Position numbers and translations under genes: made by a program
NCBI RefSeq assembly: GCF_014845095.1
Contig: NZ_NKUG01000059.1
Span: forward strand, 1-52,453
Direction of reading: 5' to 3'
Source: Methylobacterium bullatum
GTDB lineage: Bacteria > Pseudomonadota > Alphaproteobacteria > Rhizobiales > Beijerinckiaceae
DNA: 52,453 nt
Part shown: positions 36,240-44,548 of the stretch, one piece after another
Position numbering within the stretch: the stretch's first letter is position 1
Layout of the letters: the number at the start of each line of letters is the position of its first letter
The notes under the pieces: model-generated
What the model saw: only the letters and a program-made list of their open reading frames with translations
Database searches by the model: none
What the model was told of the DNA's origin: nothing

Positions 36240-37280
36240 TCAGGCTGCTGCCTTCGCTTCCTCGGAAGTCGGAACCGAGGCGACGGTCTTCAGGATCTGC
36301 GAAGCGATCTGGTAGGGGTCCCCCTGGCTGTTGGGACGGCGGTCTTCCAGATAGCCCTTGTACTCATTGTTGACGAAGCTATGCGGCACGCGGATCGAGG
36401 CGCCGCGATCGGCGATGCCGTAGCTGAACTGGTCGATCGCCGCGGTCTCGTGCTTGCCGGTCAGACGCATGTGATTGTCCGGGCCGTAGACGGCGATATG
36501 ATCGTCCAGGTTCTCCTTGAACGCCGCCATGAGCGCCTCGAAATAGGCTTTGCCGCCCACCGTGCGGAGGTGCTCCGTCGAGAAGTTGGCGTGCATGCCC
36601 GAGCCGTTCCAATCGGTCGCACCGAGTGGCTTGCAATGGTATTCGATGTCGATCTCATACTTCTCGCACAGGCGCTGCAGGATGTAGCGGGCGACCCACA
36701 TCTCGTCGGCGGCCTTCTTGGAGCCCTTGCCGAAGATCTGGAACTCCCACTGGCCCTTTGCCACCTCGGCGTTGATGCCCTCGTGGTTGATGCCGGCGTC
36801 CAGGCACAAGTCCAGATGCTCTTCGACGATCTTGCGTGCGATCGAGCCGACCTCCTTGTAGCCGACGCCGCAGTAATACGGGCCCTGGGGGGCCGGGTAG
36901 CCGCTGGCGGGGAAGCCGAGCGGACGACCGTCCTTGTAGAAGAAATACTCCTGCTCGAAGCCGAACCAGGCGCCGTCGTCGTCGAGGATCGTGGCGCGCT
37001 TGTTGGAGGCATGCGGCGTCACGCCGTCCGGCATCATCACTTCGCACATCACCAGCACGCCGTTCTTGCGTGTGCTGTCGGGGAAGTGGCGCACGGGCTT
37101 GAGCATGCAGTCGGAGCTGCCGCCCTCGGCCTGCATCGTCGAGCTGCCGTCGAAGCCCCAAAGCGGAAGCTGCTCGAGGGTCGGGAAGCCGTCGAATTCC
37201 TTGATCTGGGTCTTGCCACGCAGGTTCGGCACCGGCGTGTATCCGTCGAGCCATAGATACTCGAGCTTATATTTCGTCAT
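36240..37280 (-). CDS. glnII: Glutamine synthetase II (eukaryotic type)
   Basis: A 346-residue enzyme making glutamine from glutamate, ammonia and ATP. GSII motifs are LWGFDGSSTMQAEG, WFGFEQEYFFY, GPYYCGVGY, a GINAEVAKGQWEFQI segment, and WNGSGMHANFST. The length is that of GSII, shorter than GSI. The ATG at 37280 with AGAGG upstream begins MTKYKLEYLWLDGY. Upstream lies a strong sigma-54 promoter match (37366-37381) and an NtrC-type dyad (37484-37500), matching the known nitrogen control of glnII in rhizobia. GSII is not adenylylated, so transcription is the expected control level. Confidence 0.96.
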   Translation of the reverse strand: MTKYKLEYLWLDGYTPVPNLRGKTQIKEFDGFPTLEQLPLWGFDGSSTMQAEGGSSDCMLKPVRHFPDSTRKNGVLVMCEVMMPDGVTPHASNKRATILDDDGAWFGFEQEYFFYKDGRPLGFPASGYPAPQGPYYCGVGYKEVGSIARKIVEEHLDLCLDAGINHEGINAEVAKGQWEFQIFGKGSKKAADEMWVARYILQRLCEKYEIDIEYHCKPLGATDWNGSGMHANFSTEHLRTVGGKAYFEALMAAFKENLDDHIAVYGPDNHMRLTGKHETAAIDQFSYGIADRGASIRVPHSFVNNEYKGYLEDRRPNSQGDPYQIASQILKTVASVPTSEEAKAAA

Positions 37281-37365
37281 TTCGAGCCTCTCGTCCCTCA
37301 AGCGATCCGACGGCCGGGTCTCCCCCTCACATCGTTCGCGGCCGTTCGTAGCCGGAATCGCCGCT

Positions 37366-37381
37366 AGCATAACGTGTGCCA
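37366..37381 (-). promoter_or_regulatory. Sigma-54 (RpoN) promoter of glnII
   Basis: On the minus strand TGGCACACGTTATGCT matches the -24/-12 consensus (TGGCACG-N4-TTGCW) at all but two positions, with GG and GC dinucleotides at the required spacing. Transcription would begin near 37355, giving a leader of about 75 bases before the glnII ATG. Confidence 0.8.
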
Positions 37382-37483
37382 GCCATGGTCGTGGGGCGAG
37401 GTGCCATCGACGGCGGGATCCGGCCGCAACGAGGCGGACCCTTTACTCACAGGGATAGAGAATCCGTCTCGCGGGAATGATTC

Positions 37484-37500
37484 TGCCTACCGAGTAGGCA
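37484..37500. promoter_or_regulatory. NtrC-type enhancer site upstream of glnII
   Basis: TGCCTAC-CGA-GTAGGCA is a perfect dyad with the TGC-N11-GCA spacing of NtrC sites. It lies about 130-145 bases upstream of the predicted start of the sigma-54 promoter, a normal enhancer distance. Confidence 0.65.
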
Positions 37501-37770
37501 CCCCTAAATGGGCATCCGGGAAGTGCTCGAGCGAATGCTCATATTCTGTTCGCCATCGTTGCCTTGCCCATTTGCTTAGCAAGCGACGACGCAGCGTGGT
37601 CGTGTGGCTAGGAACATTGTCCGGTGGAAGCGCGCCTTCTGCTTAATCCCGAAACAAAAAATATAAATTCGGAGCAGCGCATGCTGCCTTTCCAGGCGAG
37701 CACGCGTTCCATCGCATCCGCACCAATACGGTCGGCGATACGAGTAACTCACGGAACGGAGTCCGTCCTG

Positions 37771-38091
37771 ATGAAGAACCCAACCCTGTCCGCCATGGCG
37801 AAGACCCTCGCCATTGTGGTCGCCCTGGTGGGCGCGATGATCCTCGGTACTCCGCGCGGCGCCCAAGCCGCACCGATGGCGGTGTCCAGCCAAGTCGCCG
37901 GCTCGGTCAACGTGGCCGCCACGCAGGTCCAGTACGGTGGTGGTCACTGGCGCCATCACGGCCGGCATCATCGCCGTCACTTCGGTCACCATCGCGGTCG
38001 CCACTTCGGCCATCACTACGGCCGTCGATTCGGCCACCACCACCATCACCGCCGTTTCGGTCATCATCATCGTCGCCACTACCGCTACTGA
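37771..38091 (+). CDS. Secreted histidine-rich small protein
   Basis: A 106-residue protein with a signal peptide (KTLAIVVALVGAMILGT, cleavage near GAQAA) and a C-terminal 50 residues made mostly of H, R, G, F and Y. RHFGHH-like units repeat (RRHFGHH, GRHFGHH, GRRFGHHHHH, RRFGHHH). Such a tail can bind Ni, Zn, Cu or Co and is strongly basic as well. The ATG at 37771 is the one directly before the signal peptide; the frame is open upstream to 37624. I do not know a family name; a periplasmic metal buffer is an inference. Confidence 0.75.
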   Translation: MKNPTLSAMAKTLAIVVALVGAMILGTPRGAQAAPMAVSSQVAGSVNVAATQVQYGGGHWRHHGRHHRRHFGHHRGRHFGHHYGRRFGHHHHHRRFGHHHRRHYRY

Positions 38092-38215
38092 GGCGTGAGT
38101 TGGGGGCGCGTCCCCGTGGGCGCGCTCCTCTTCATTCTGGCCGCGCTTGCCGGTGGACAAACCGGGGCCTAAGAGCCCGGACGATCAATCCGGAACTCGA
38201 CCAAGGAGAGTGCCC

Positions 38216-38929
38216 ATGCGGCCCTCGAAGCGCGCGAACGACGAACTGCGCACCGTCACCCTGGAGCGCGCCGTCGCCCGCTATGCCGAGGGTTCCTGCC
38301 TCGTCACCTTCGGCCAGACGAAAGTGCTCTGCACGGCCTCCCTCGAAGAGCGCGGCCCGCCATGGCTGCGCGGCTCGGGCAAGGGCTGGGTCACCGCCGA
38401 GTATTCCATGCTCCCCCGCGCAACCCACGAGCGCACTCGCCGCGAGGTGAATTCCGGCAAGCCCTCCGGGCGGACGCAGGAGATTCAGCGGCTGATCGGC
38501 CGCTCGCTCCGTGCCGTCACCAATCTTCCCGCCATCGGCGAGCGACAGATCACCGTGGATTGCGATGTGATTCAGGCGGATGGCGGTACCCGCACCGCTG
38601 CGATTACCGGAGCCTGGATTGCACTGCACGATTGTTTCACCTGGATGCGCGGGCGCTCCATCATCTCGGTCGACCCCCTGCGCGAGCATGTCGCCGCGAT
38701 TTCCTGCGGCATCTACAAGGGCACCCCGGTGCTCGATCTCGAATACGCGGAGGATTCGGCCGCCGAGACCGATGCGAATTTCGTCATGACCGGCTCCGGC
38801 GGCCTCGTGGAGGTGCAGGGCACCGCCGAGGGCAAGCCCTTTTCGGAGGCCGAACTCATCGAATTGCTGCGGCTGGCCCGTGGCGGAGTCGAGCAGCTCG
38901 TTTCCCTTCAGAAGCAGGCGATCGCATGA
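38216..38929 (+). CDS. rph: Ribonuclease PH
   Basis: A 237-residue phosphorolytic 3'-5' exoribonuclease that trims tRNA 3' ends. It has [17 protein letters not shown] at the start, [50 protein letters not shown], and [18 protein letters not shown] with the catalytic aspartates. The ATG at 38216 follows an AAGGAGAG ribosome-binding site. The stop overlaps the rdgB start (ATGA). In many Hyphomicrobiales hrcA lies directly divergent to rph; here about 4.7 kb of other genes separates them. Confidence 0.97.
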   Translation: MRPSKRANDELRTVTLERAVARYAEGSCLVTFGQTKVLCTASLEERGPPWLRGSGKGWVTAEYSMLPRATHERTRREVNSGKPSGRTQEIQRLIGRSLRAVTNLPAIGERQITVDCDVIQADGGTRTAAITGAWIALHDCFTWMRGRSIISVDPLREHVAAISCGIYKGTPVLDLEYAEDSAAETDANFVMTGSGGLVEVQGTAEGKPFSEAELIELLRLARGGVEQLVSLQKQAIA

Positions 38930-39561
38930 GCGAGCCGCGCATTCTCACAGGGCGGCTGGTCATCGCCACCCACAATCCCGGCAAGCTCGTGGAGATGCGC
39001 GAGCTACTGGCGCCGTTCGGCGTGGAGGCCGTCTCGGCGGGCGAACTCGGTCTGCCCGAGCCCGATGAGACCGGTACGATGTTCTCCGAGAATGCGGCGA
39101 TCAAGGCCGTTGCCGCAGCCCAGGCCTCGGGCTTGCCCGCCTTCGCCGACGATTCCGGCCTCTGCGTCAATGCCCTCGACGGTGCACCCGGCCTGTTCTC
39201 CGCCCGCTGGGCTGGTCCGAACAAGGACTTCTCCGGCGCCATGGCCCGCATTGCGGCCGAACTCGACAAGCGTGGCGCCGCGACCCGCCGAGCTCACTTC
39301 GTCTCTGCCCTCGTCATCGCCTGGCCGGATGGCCATACCGAAACGTTCGAGGGTCGGGTGTTCGGCGATCTCGTGGAGCCGCGCGGCTCACAGGGCTTCG
39401 GCTACGACCCGATGTTCTTGCCGGACGGCTACGATCGCACCTTCGGCGAGATCTCCTCGGAGGAGAAGCATGGCGTCGACTGGCAGAGCGGGAACGCCCT
39501 GTCGCACCGCGCCCGCGCGTTCGTGCTTCTGGCCGGCAGCTGCCTGCGTCGGCCCGGCTGA
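38926..39561 (+). CDS. rdgB: Non-canonical purine NTP pyrophosphatase (Ham1/RdgB)
   Basis: A 211-residue enzyme that hydrolyses ITP, dITP and XTP to monophosphates and so keeps deaminated purines out of nucleic acids. It has the [10 protein letters not shown] phosphate-binding motif, [36 protein letters not shown] and [12 protein letters not shown]. It overlaps rph by four bases and is translated from the same mRNA. The end ([12 protein letters not shown]) is complete. Confidence 0.97.
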   Translation: MSEPRILTGRLVIATHNPGKLVEMRELLAPFGVEAVSAGELGLPEPDETGTMFSENAAIKAVAAAQASGLPAFADDSGLCVNALDGAPGLFSARWAGPNKDFSGAMARIAAELDKRGAATRRAHFVSALVIAWPDGHTETFEGRVFGDLVEPRGSQGFGYDPMFLPDGYDRTFGEISSEEKHGVDWQSGNALSHRARAFVLLAGSCLRRPG

Positions 39562-39582
39562 ACGGGCGGGCGAGCTTCTTTA

Positions 39583-39615
39583 CGCCTCACCTCGGCCGCA
39601 TGCGGAGGTGAGGCG
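39583..39615. other. Hairpin between rdgB and hemW
   Basis: CGCCTCACCTC at 39583-39593 pairs perfectly with GAGGTGAGGCG at 39605-39615 around an 11-base loop. There is no T run. It may attenuate read-through from rph-rdgB into hemW or protect the upstream mRNA. Confidence 0.5.
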
Positions 39616-39675
39616 GTCACCTTGGATCGTCCCGGCACCATTGCCAAAATCCCCAGCCGCGCGCACATCCGCCCG

Positions 39676-40854
39676 ATGACCGATCGTTCAGGCCCGGACC
39701 ACCCGACCCGCGATGCCGGGTTCGGCGTCTATGTCCATTGGCCCTTCTGTGCCTCGAAGTGCCCCTATTGCGACTTCAACAGCCATGTCCGCCATGCACC
39801 AGTGGATGAGGGTCGTTTCCTCTCTGCGTTTCGGGCCGAGATCGCCAATGTGGCGGCGCGAATTCCGGGCCGCACCGTGTCGAGCATCTTCCTCGGCGGC
39901 GGCACCCCGTCATTGATGCAGCCGAGCACCGTCGCGGGGTTGCTCGAGGCCATCGACGATGCCTGGGGCGCGGCGCCCGATATCGAGGTGACGCTGGAAG
40001 CGAACCCGACCAGCGTCGAGGCCGGCCGTTTTCGCGGTTATCGGGCCGCCGGAGTGAACCGCGTTTCCCTCGGGGTCCAGGCCATGGACGACGCCTCCCT
40101 GAAGGCCCTCGGGCGGCTCCACACGGCCGCAGAGGCGATGGCGGCGGTCGAGACGGCAGCCGCGCATTTCCAGCGCTACTCCTTCGATCTCATCTATGCG
40201 CGGCCGAACCAGAGCGCGTCCGCCTGGCGTGCCGAGCTCAGGGAGGCCATCGCCAGGGCGGCCGAGCACCTGTCGCTCTATCAACTGACCATCGAGCCGG
40301 GGACGCCGTTCTTCGGACTTCACGCCGCCGGCAAGCTCGTCCCACCGGACAACGATATGGCGAGAGCGCTCTACGACGTGACGCAGGAGGTCTGTGACGC
40401 GGCCGGGCTCTCTTCCTACGAGATTTCCAACCATTCCCGCCCCGGTGCGCAATCGCGGCACAACCTGCTGTACTGGCGTTATGGCGAATATGCCGGCATC
40501 GGTCCCGGCGCGCATGGCCGGCTGGTGACCGGCGAAGGGCGAATCGGTACGGTCACCGAACGGGCTCCGGAAGCCTGGCTCGCCCGGGTCGAGCGCGACG
40601 GCCACGGCATCGTCGAGACCGAAACCCTCTCGGCCGCAGACCAGGGCGACGAGTTCCTGATGATGGGCCTGCGTTTGAGGGAGGGCGTCGATCCGGGCCG
40701 CTATGCGATGCTCAAGGGTCGCCCCCTCGATCCGGTCCGGGTCGAGGCCCTGATCGGCGATGGGCTCGTCGCCCGTCTGGACGGAGGCCGTATCGCCGCG
40801 ACCCCGCGCGGTGCGCCGGTTCTGAACGCGGTGGTGGCGGAACTCGCTGCCTGA
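39676..40854 (+). CDS. hemW: HemW-type radical SAM protein (heme chaperone)
   Basis: A 392-residue radical-SAM protein with the cluster motif CASKCPYC (C25, C29, C32) followed by DFNSH, typical of HemW rather than HemN. Further motifs are LGGGTPSLM, EANPTSVE, RVSLGVQAMDD, YQLTIEPGTPF and YEISNHSRPG. HemW proteins deliver heme and are not coproporphyrinogen oxidases. The ATG at 39676 is preferred over a TTG at 39622. It follows rdgB by 114 bases that include a hairpin. Confidence 0.94.
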   Translation: MTDRSGPDHPTRDAGFGVYVHWPFCASKCPYCDFNSHVRHAPVDEGRFLSAFRAEIANVAARIPGRTVSSIFLGGGTPSLMQPSTVAGLLEAIDDAWGAAPDIEVTLEANPTSVEAGRFRGYRAAGVNRVSLGVQAMDDASLKALGRLHTAAEAMAAVETAAAHFQRYSFDLIYARPNQSASAWRAELREAIARAAEHLSLYQLTIEPGTPFFGLHAAGKLVPPDNDMARALYDVTQEVCDAAGLSSYEISNHSRPGAQSRHNLLYWRYGEYAGIGPGAHGRLVTGEGRIGTVTERAPEAWLARVERDGHGIVETETLSAADQGDEFLMMGLRLREGVDPGRYAMLKGRPLDPVRVEALIGDGLVARLDGGRIAATPRGAPVLNAVVAELAA

Positions 40855-40870
40855 TGCCGGAGCGCCGGCC

Positions 40871-41196
40871 ATGACCGCGTCGGTCGTCGCCCTCGTGCTC
40901 GTCGCGGCCTTCCTCCACGCCGCCTGGAACATATTACTGCGTGGCGGCACGGACCGGCTCTGGTCGATGAGCGTGATGAACCTCGCCGTCGGCGGGCTCG
41001 GCCTCGCGGGCCTCATCGCATTCGGCCTGCCGAACCTGTCGAGCTGGCCCTACGCGGCGGCCTCCTCCACATCGCCTAAAACGCTCTGCTGCCGGTGACC
41101 GATCGCAGGGGCGATCTCGGCCAGACCTAGCCGATCGCCTGGGGTTCATCGCCGGCCATGGTCGCCCTCCATGCAGCCCTCATCGGCCACACCTGA
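40871..41196 (+). pseudogene. Decayed EamA/DMT-family transporter
   Basis: From an ATG at 40871 the frame encodes a normal EamA start (VVALVLVAAFLHAAWNILLRGG) and a second helix. A one-base loss near 41064 then shifts the frame. In the new frame homologous sequence continues (LLHIA*NALLPVTDRRGDLGQT*PIA). Two stop codons stand where tyrosine is expected, TAA at 41077 and TAG a little later. It then ends at a TGA at 41194, close to the next gene. Only about a third of a 290-residue transporter remains, so it is a truncated and frameshifted remnant. A sequencing error could explain the shift but not the two stops and the missing second half. Confidence 0.85.
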
Positions 41197-41209
41197 CGCG
41201 CACGGCGGA

Positions 41210-42451
41210 TCATGTGCCGGAGGGGCCGAGCGTGCGCGGTGCCGGGCTGACGATGGTCGGTGCGCCGCTACGGATCTCGTAGATGGCCAGTGCCCTGTCG
41301 CTCAACCCCTCCGGCCGGAAGCGGAAGGTGCCGTCGATCCCAGAGAAGCCTGCCTGCGTCGTCAGGGTGACGTCGGCGAAGCGCTGCGATCCGTACTGCC
41401 GCGTCAGCGCCGCCATGAGCGAGACGGCGTCATAGGCCAACGTCGCCACGCGTGGTGGCACGGAGCCGAAACGCGCCTGATAACGCTGCGAGAAACCGTT
41501 GAACCCATTGGCATCCGCCGCTGCGAACCAGCCGCCCTGCAGGGCGGGGAGGGCAAAGACGCGTGGATCGTTCCACACCGCCGTGCCAATGGGTCTGACC
41601 CGGCCGGGAGAAAACCCCGCCTTGGTGAGCGCGGGTGCGACGACGGCCAAGCCCTCCGGGCTTTCCGGCAGGAACAGGGCATCGGCCTGGGCGCCGGGAC
41701 CGTTGATCAGGCCGGCGAGGCGCGAGATGGCGGGGGCGGGCGCGCCCGGCGCGTAGCGCTCGATTCCCACCAGGCGGGCGCCCTTCCTCGCCACCGCCTC
41801 GCGGAACTGCGCCTCTACGGCATTGCCGTAGCTGCTCTCGGGGATCAGAGCGGCGAAGGAGCGGCGTCCGGCTGCAACCGCTTCGTCGACCACGCGGTCC
41901 ACCTCGGCCTGCGGCAGGAAGCTGAGAAGATAGACGCTGCGCGCCGCGACGCTCGCATCGGTGGAAAAGGCGATGATCGGCTTGCCGGCCCCACGCGTGA
42001 CCCCAGCCGCCGCCTGGACATTGGCCGCGAAAAGCGGTCCGAGCACCAGCTCGGCGCCCTCGGCGAGGGCGGCCTGGGCCGCTTCGCGCGCGCCATCGGG
42101 CGAGCCGCGGTCATCCTTCACCAGGATCTGCAGGTCGGGCTTCTGGAAATCCTCCACGGCGAGTTCTGCGGCATTGCGCAGTGCCGCGCCGACTGCCGAA
42201 CCCGGACCGGAGAGGGGCAGGATGAGAGCGATCTTCACCGACCCGGTGCCGATCTTCGTTGCACCCAATGACGTCGCCTGCGGATCGCCCGCGGCGGCCA
42301 TATCCGGGTTAGGCGCGGCTTTCGTGGCGCGCGGGCCGCCATCGGGGCCGCCGATGCAGCCGCCAAGCCCCCCGACGAGCATGAGGATCGCCGCGGCCCT
42401 TGCCCAACCGACCGTGGCGGGACCGTGGCCCCTTGCAAGGCTTTTCCCCAT
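41210..42451 (-). CDS. LpoA-like penicillin-binding-protein activator lipoprotein
   Basis: A 413-residue lipoprotein. The signal peptide ends in the lipobox LGGC at about residue 32, followed by a linker and a periplasmic-binding-protein-type fold (VKIALILPLSGPGSAVGAALRNA, LVKDDRGSPDGA, VLGPLFAANVQAA). This arrangement matches the proteins annotated as penicillin-binding protein activators (LpoA-like) in alphaproteobacteria, and its position divergent to rsmI-yraN is the common one. The ATG at 42451 has GGGGAG upstream and gives a normal lipoprotein signal; the frame is open to 42592. Activation of a PBP is known for E. coli LpoA and only inferred here. Confidence 0.85.
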   Translation of the reverse strand: MGKSLARGHGPATVGWARAAAILMLVGGLGGCIGGPDGGPRATKAAPNPDMAAAGDPQATSLGATKIGTGSVKIALILPLSGPGSAVGAALRNAAELAVEDFQKPDLQILVKDDRGSPDGAREAAQAALAEGAELVLGPLFAANVQAAAGVTRGAGKPIIAFSTDASVAARSVYLLSFLPQAEVDRVVDEAVAAGRRSFAALIPESSYGNAVEAQFREAVARKGARLVGIERYAPGAPAPAISRLAGLINGPGAQADALFLPESPEGLAVVAPALTKAGFSPGRVRPIGTAVWNDPRVFALPALQGGWFAAADANGFNGFSQRYQARFGSVPPRVATLAYDAVSLMAALTRQYGSQRFADVTLTTQAGFSGIDGTFRFRPEGLSDRALAIYEIRSGAPTIVSPAPRTLGPSGT

Positions 42452-42590
42452 TGCACGGTACTCCCCGTCGCTCATCTGCATCGCCCGCCCGATCCGCGCA
42501 CGGTTAAAGCCTGGACGACAAAAGTAAATGTGCCGACACCCCCGGCGCGGGCATTCCTCCGGCCCGTGTCCCCGTGGCAAAGTCCGCCTC

Positions 42591-43553
42591 ATGACTCAGA
42601 GAATCGACAATCGGACGCGCCGCTCCAAGGCAGTCCACGATCCGGCCAAGCCCGTCTCCACCTTCACCGCTTTCGGCCTTGCGGCGGAGGCCGAACCGCT
42701 CGACCCCGGACTGCACGTGGTGGCGACCCCGATCGGCAACCTCAAGGACGTCTCGTTCCGTGCGCTGGCGACCTTGGCGGCGGCCGATACCGTGCTCGCC
42801 GAAGACACCCGCGTCACTCGCACCCTCCTGATGCATTACGGCATCACGACGCCGCTGGTCGCCTATCACGAGCATTCGAACGCGGCGGTGCGTGAGCGTA
42901 TGATCGCACGGATGCAGAACGGCGAGGCCTTGGCCCTGGTCTCGGATGCCGGAACGCCGTTGGTTTCCGACCCCGGTTTCAAGCTCGTCCAGGCTGCGAT
43001 CGAGGCGGGCATTGCGGTGACGCCTATCCCCGGTCCATCCGCGGTGATGACCGCCATCGTCGCGGCGGGCCTGCCCACCGACCGCTTCTTTTTCGAAGGC
43101 TTCCTGCCGCAGAAATCCGGTGCCCGGCGCAATCGCCTTGCGGCGCTCGGGCAGATCCCCGGAACGCTGGTCCTGTTCGAATCACCCCACCGCCTGCCCG
43201 AGATGCTGGTGGATGCCGCCGCGATCCTCGGAGGGAGCCGGCCCGCGGCAGTCGCCCGCGAACTCACCAAGCTCTACGAGACAATCCGGCGCGGCACCCT
43301 CGCGACCCTGGCGGAGACCTTCACCGAGGAGGGGGCTCCCAAGGGCGAGGTGGTGGTGGTGATCGGGACCAACCCGGAAGAACCGCCGGAGGAGGAGGTC
43401 GAGGCCGGTCTCGATGCGGCGATCGAAGCGGCGCTGTCCCGCCACTCGATCAAGGACGCCGCCGCCCTCGTGGCCGATGCCACCGGCCAGCCCCGTCGCG
43501 TGGTCTATGCCCGCGCCCTCGTCCTCGCCCGGCGCTCCGATGCGGACGTCTAA
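42591..43553 (+). CDS. rsmI: 16S rRNA 2'-O-methyltransferase RsmI
   Basis: A 320-residue SAM-dependent methyltransferase that modifies C1402 ribose of 16S rRNA. It has the tetrapyrrole-methylase fold with [74 protein letters not shown] and [11 protein letters not shown]. The N-terminal 40 residues before the core are a lineage extension. The ATG at 42591 lacks a strong ribosome-binding site. It overlaps yraN by 14 bases. Confidence 0.96.
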   Translation: MTQRIDNRTRRSKAVHDPAKPVSTFTAFGLAAEAEPLDPGLHVVATPIGNLKDVSFRALATLAAADTVLAEDTRVTRTLLMHYGITTPLVAYHEHSNAAVRERMIARMQNGEALALVSDAGTPLVSDPGFKLVQAAIEAGIAVTPIPGPSAVMTAIVAAGLPTDRFFFEGFLPQKSGARRNRLAALGQIPGTLVLFESPHRLPEMLVDAAAILGGSRPAAVARELTKLYETIRRGTLATLAETFTEEGAPKGEVVVVIGTNPEEPPEEEVEAGLDAAIEAALSRHSIKDAAALVADATGQPRRVVYARALVLARRSDADV

Positions 43554-43932
43554 GCTCATCGACGCGAAAGAGCGGCGGCGCGCCACCTACCTGCGCGGCC
43601 ATTCGGGCGAGACCCTCGCCCTCCTCGCCATGATGATCAAGGGGTATCGCCCGCTCGCCCGGCGCTTCAGCGCGAGCGGCGGGGAAATCGACCTCATCCT
43701 GCGCCGGGGCGACACGATCGCTTTCGTGGAGGTGAAGGCGAGGGCGACCCTCGACACGGCCCGGACCGCCATCGATGCGAAGAAGCGCGCCCGTTTTTCG
43801 CGCGCGGTGCGCACTTGGATGGCGCGCAATCCGCGCTATGCCACCATGACGTTGCGTGCGGATGCCGTCTTCGTGGCACCGCGCACCTGGCCTCGCCACC
43901 TGCCCGATGCCTTCGCGATCGAGGGCATGTGA
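43540..43932 (+). CDS. yraN: YraN/UPF0102 family protein
   Basis: A 130-residue protein of the UPF0102 family with a restriction-endonuclease-like fold. The motif [25 protein letters not shown] contains the D and E-x-K residues of the nuclease core. It begins inside the end of rsmI (ATG at 43540, 14-base overlap), the usual arrangement. Its molecular role is not established; the fold suggests nucleic-acid binding or cleavage. Confidence 0.92.
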   Translation: MRTSKLIDAKERRRATYLRGHSGETLALLAMMIKGYRPLARRFSASGGEIDLILRRGDTIAFVEVKARATLDTARTAIDAKKRARFSRAVRTWMARNPRYATMTLRADAVFVAPRTWPRHLPDAFAIEGM

Positions 43933-43971
43933 GGCGGCGCGACGGCCGTACTGCACATCGAAGGTCGCCGC

Positions 43972-44361
43972 TTACTTCCTCGCTGCGGCGAGGGCGGCGA
44001 TCAGCGTGCGCTTAAGATCGGCCTGGCTGAACGGCTTCTGGACCACGGGACGGTCGCGGAACGGCTCGCGGATTCCCGCGCCGCCATACCCCGTCGAGAA
44101 AACGATGGGCAGGTTGCGTTCCGTGATCGCCTCGGCCACCGGATAGATGGGTTCGCCAGCGACGTTCACGTCGAGGATGGCGACCTCGAAGGTCTCGCTC
44201 CGTGCCATTTCCAGGGCCGTCGCGAGACGAGCCGCGGGCCCGACGACGGTGCACCCGAAATCGAGCAGCATGTCTTCGAGCAGCATGGAAATGGCGGCTT
44301 CGTCCTCCACCACCAGAACCCTGGCGCCGTCGAGGAGAGTGTCGTTCTGTTCAGCACTCAC
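43972..44361 (-). CDS. Single-domain response regulator of the FAT GUY family
   Basis: A 129-residue receiver with no output domain. The acidic pocket is E19, D20 and E21, the phosphoacceptor is D64 in AILDVNV, T90 is in PIVFSTGYGG and K109 is in VVQKPF. PIVFSTGYG is the FAT GUY signature (PFxFATGYG). FAT GUY receivers in Sphingomonas, Caulobacter and Methylobacterium act in the general stress response by passing phosphate between kinases and PhyR. The start is a GTG at 44361 with GGGAAGAA upstream; the open frame continues further without receiver sequence. It converges on yraN and is divergent from the ABC importer. Confidence 0.88.
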   Translation of the reverse strand: MSAEQNDTLLDGARVLVVEDEAAISMLLEDMLLDFGCTVVGPAARLATALEMARSETFEVAILDVNVAGEPIYPVAEAITERNLPIVFSTGYGGAGIREPFRDRPVVQKPFSQADLKRTLIAALAAARK

Positions 44362-44548
44362 GCTGGGGATTCTTCCCTTCGATTCGTTCCGGCCTGGAAC
44401 GGTGCCGTCATCCGGAGCCTTACAGGCTTGCCATCCGTGAGGTTGGCGAGAATGACGTTTAGCGCCTGCGGCAACGGTCGAGCCGTCGCCCGTTCCGCTT
44501 GGCGTGTCAAGGCGCAGGAAGCGGCCGCGGAGGTTCAGGATCGGGTTA

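Larger units (their letters stand above)
37281..37770. other. Divergent regulatory region between glnII and the His-rich gene
   Basis: This 490-base gene-free stretch holds the glnII sigma-54 promoter and NtrC-type site on its left and middle part. An A/T-rich patch near 37655-37672 (AAACAAAAAATATAAATT) may be part of the promoter for the His-rich gene. I see no open reading frame worth calling. Confidence 0.6.

Noticed and set aside
37924..38090. The histidine-codon repeats as a CRISPR or other DNA-level repeat array
   Set aside because: The repetition follows codons (CAC/CAT, CGC/CGT) with no constant repeat-spacer structure; it is protein-level low complexity.
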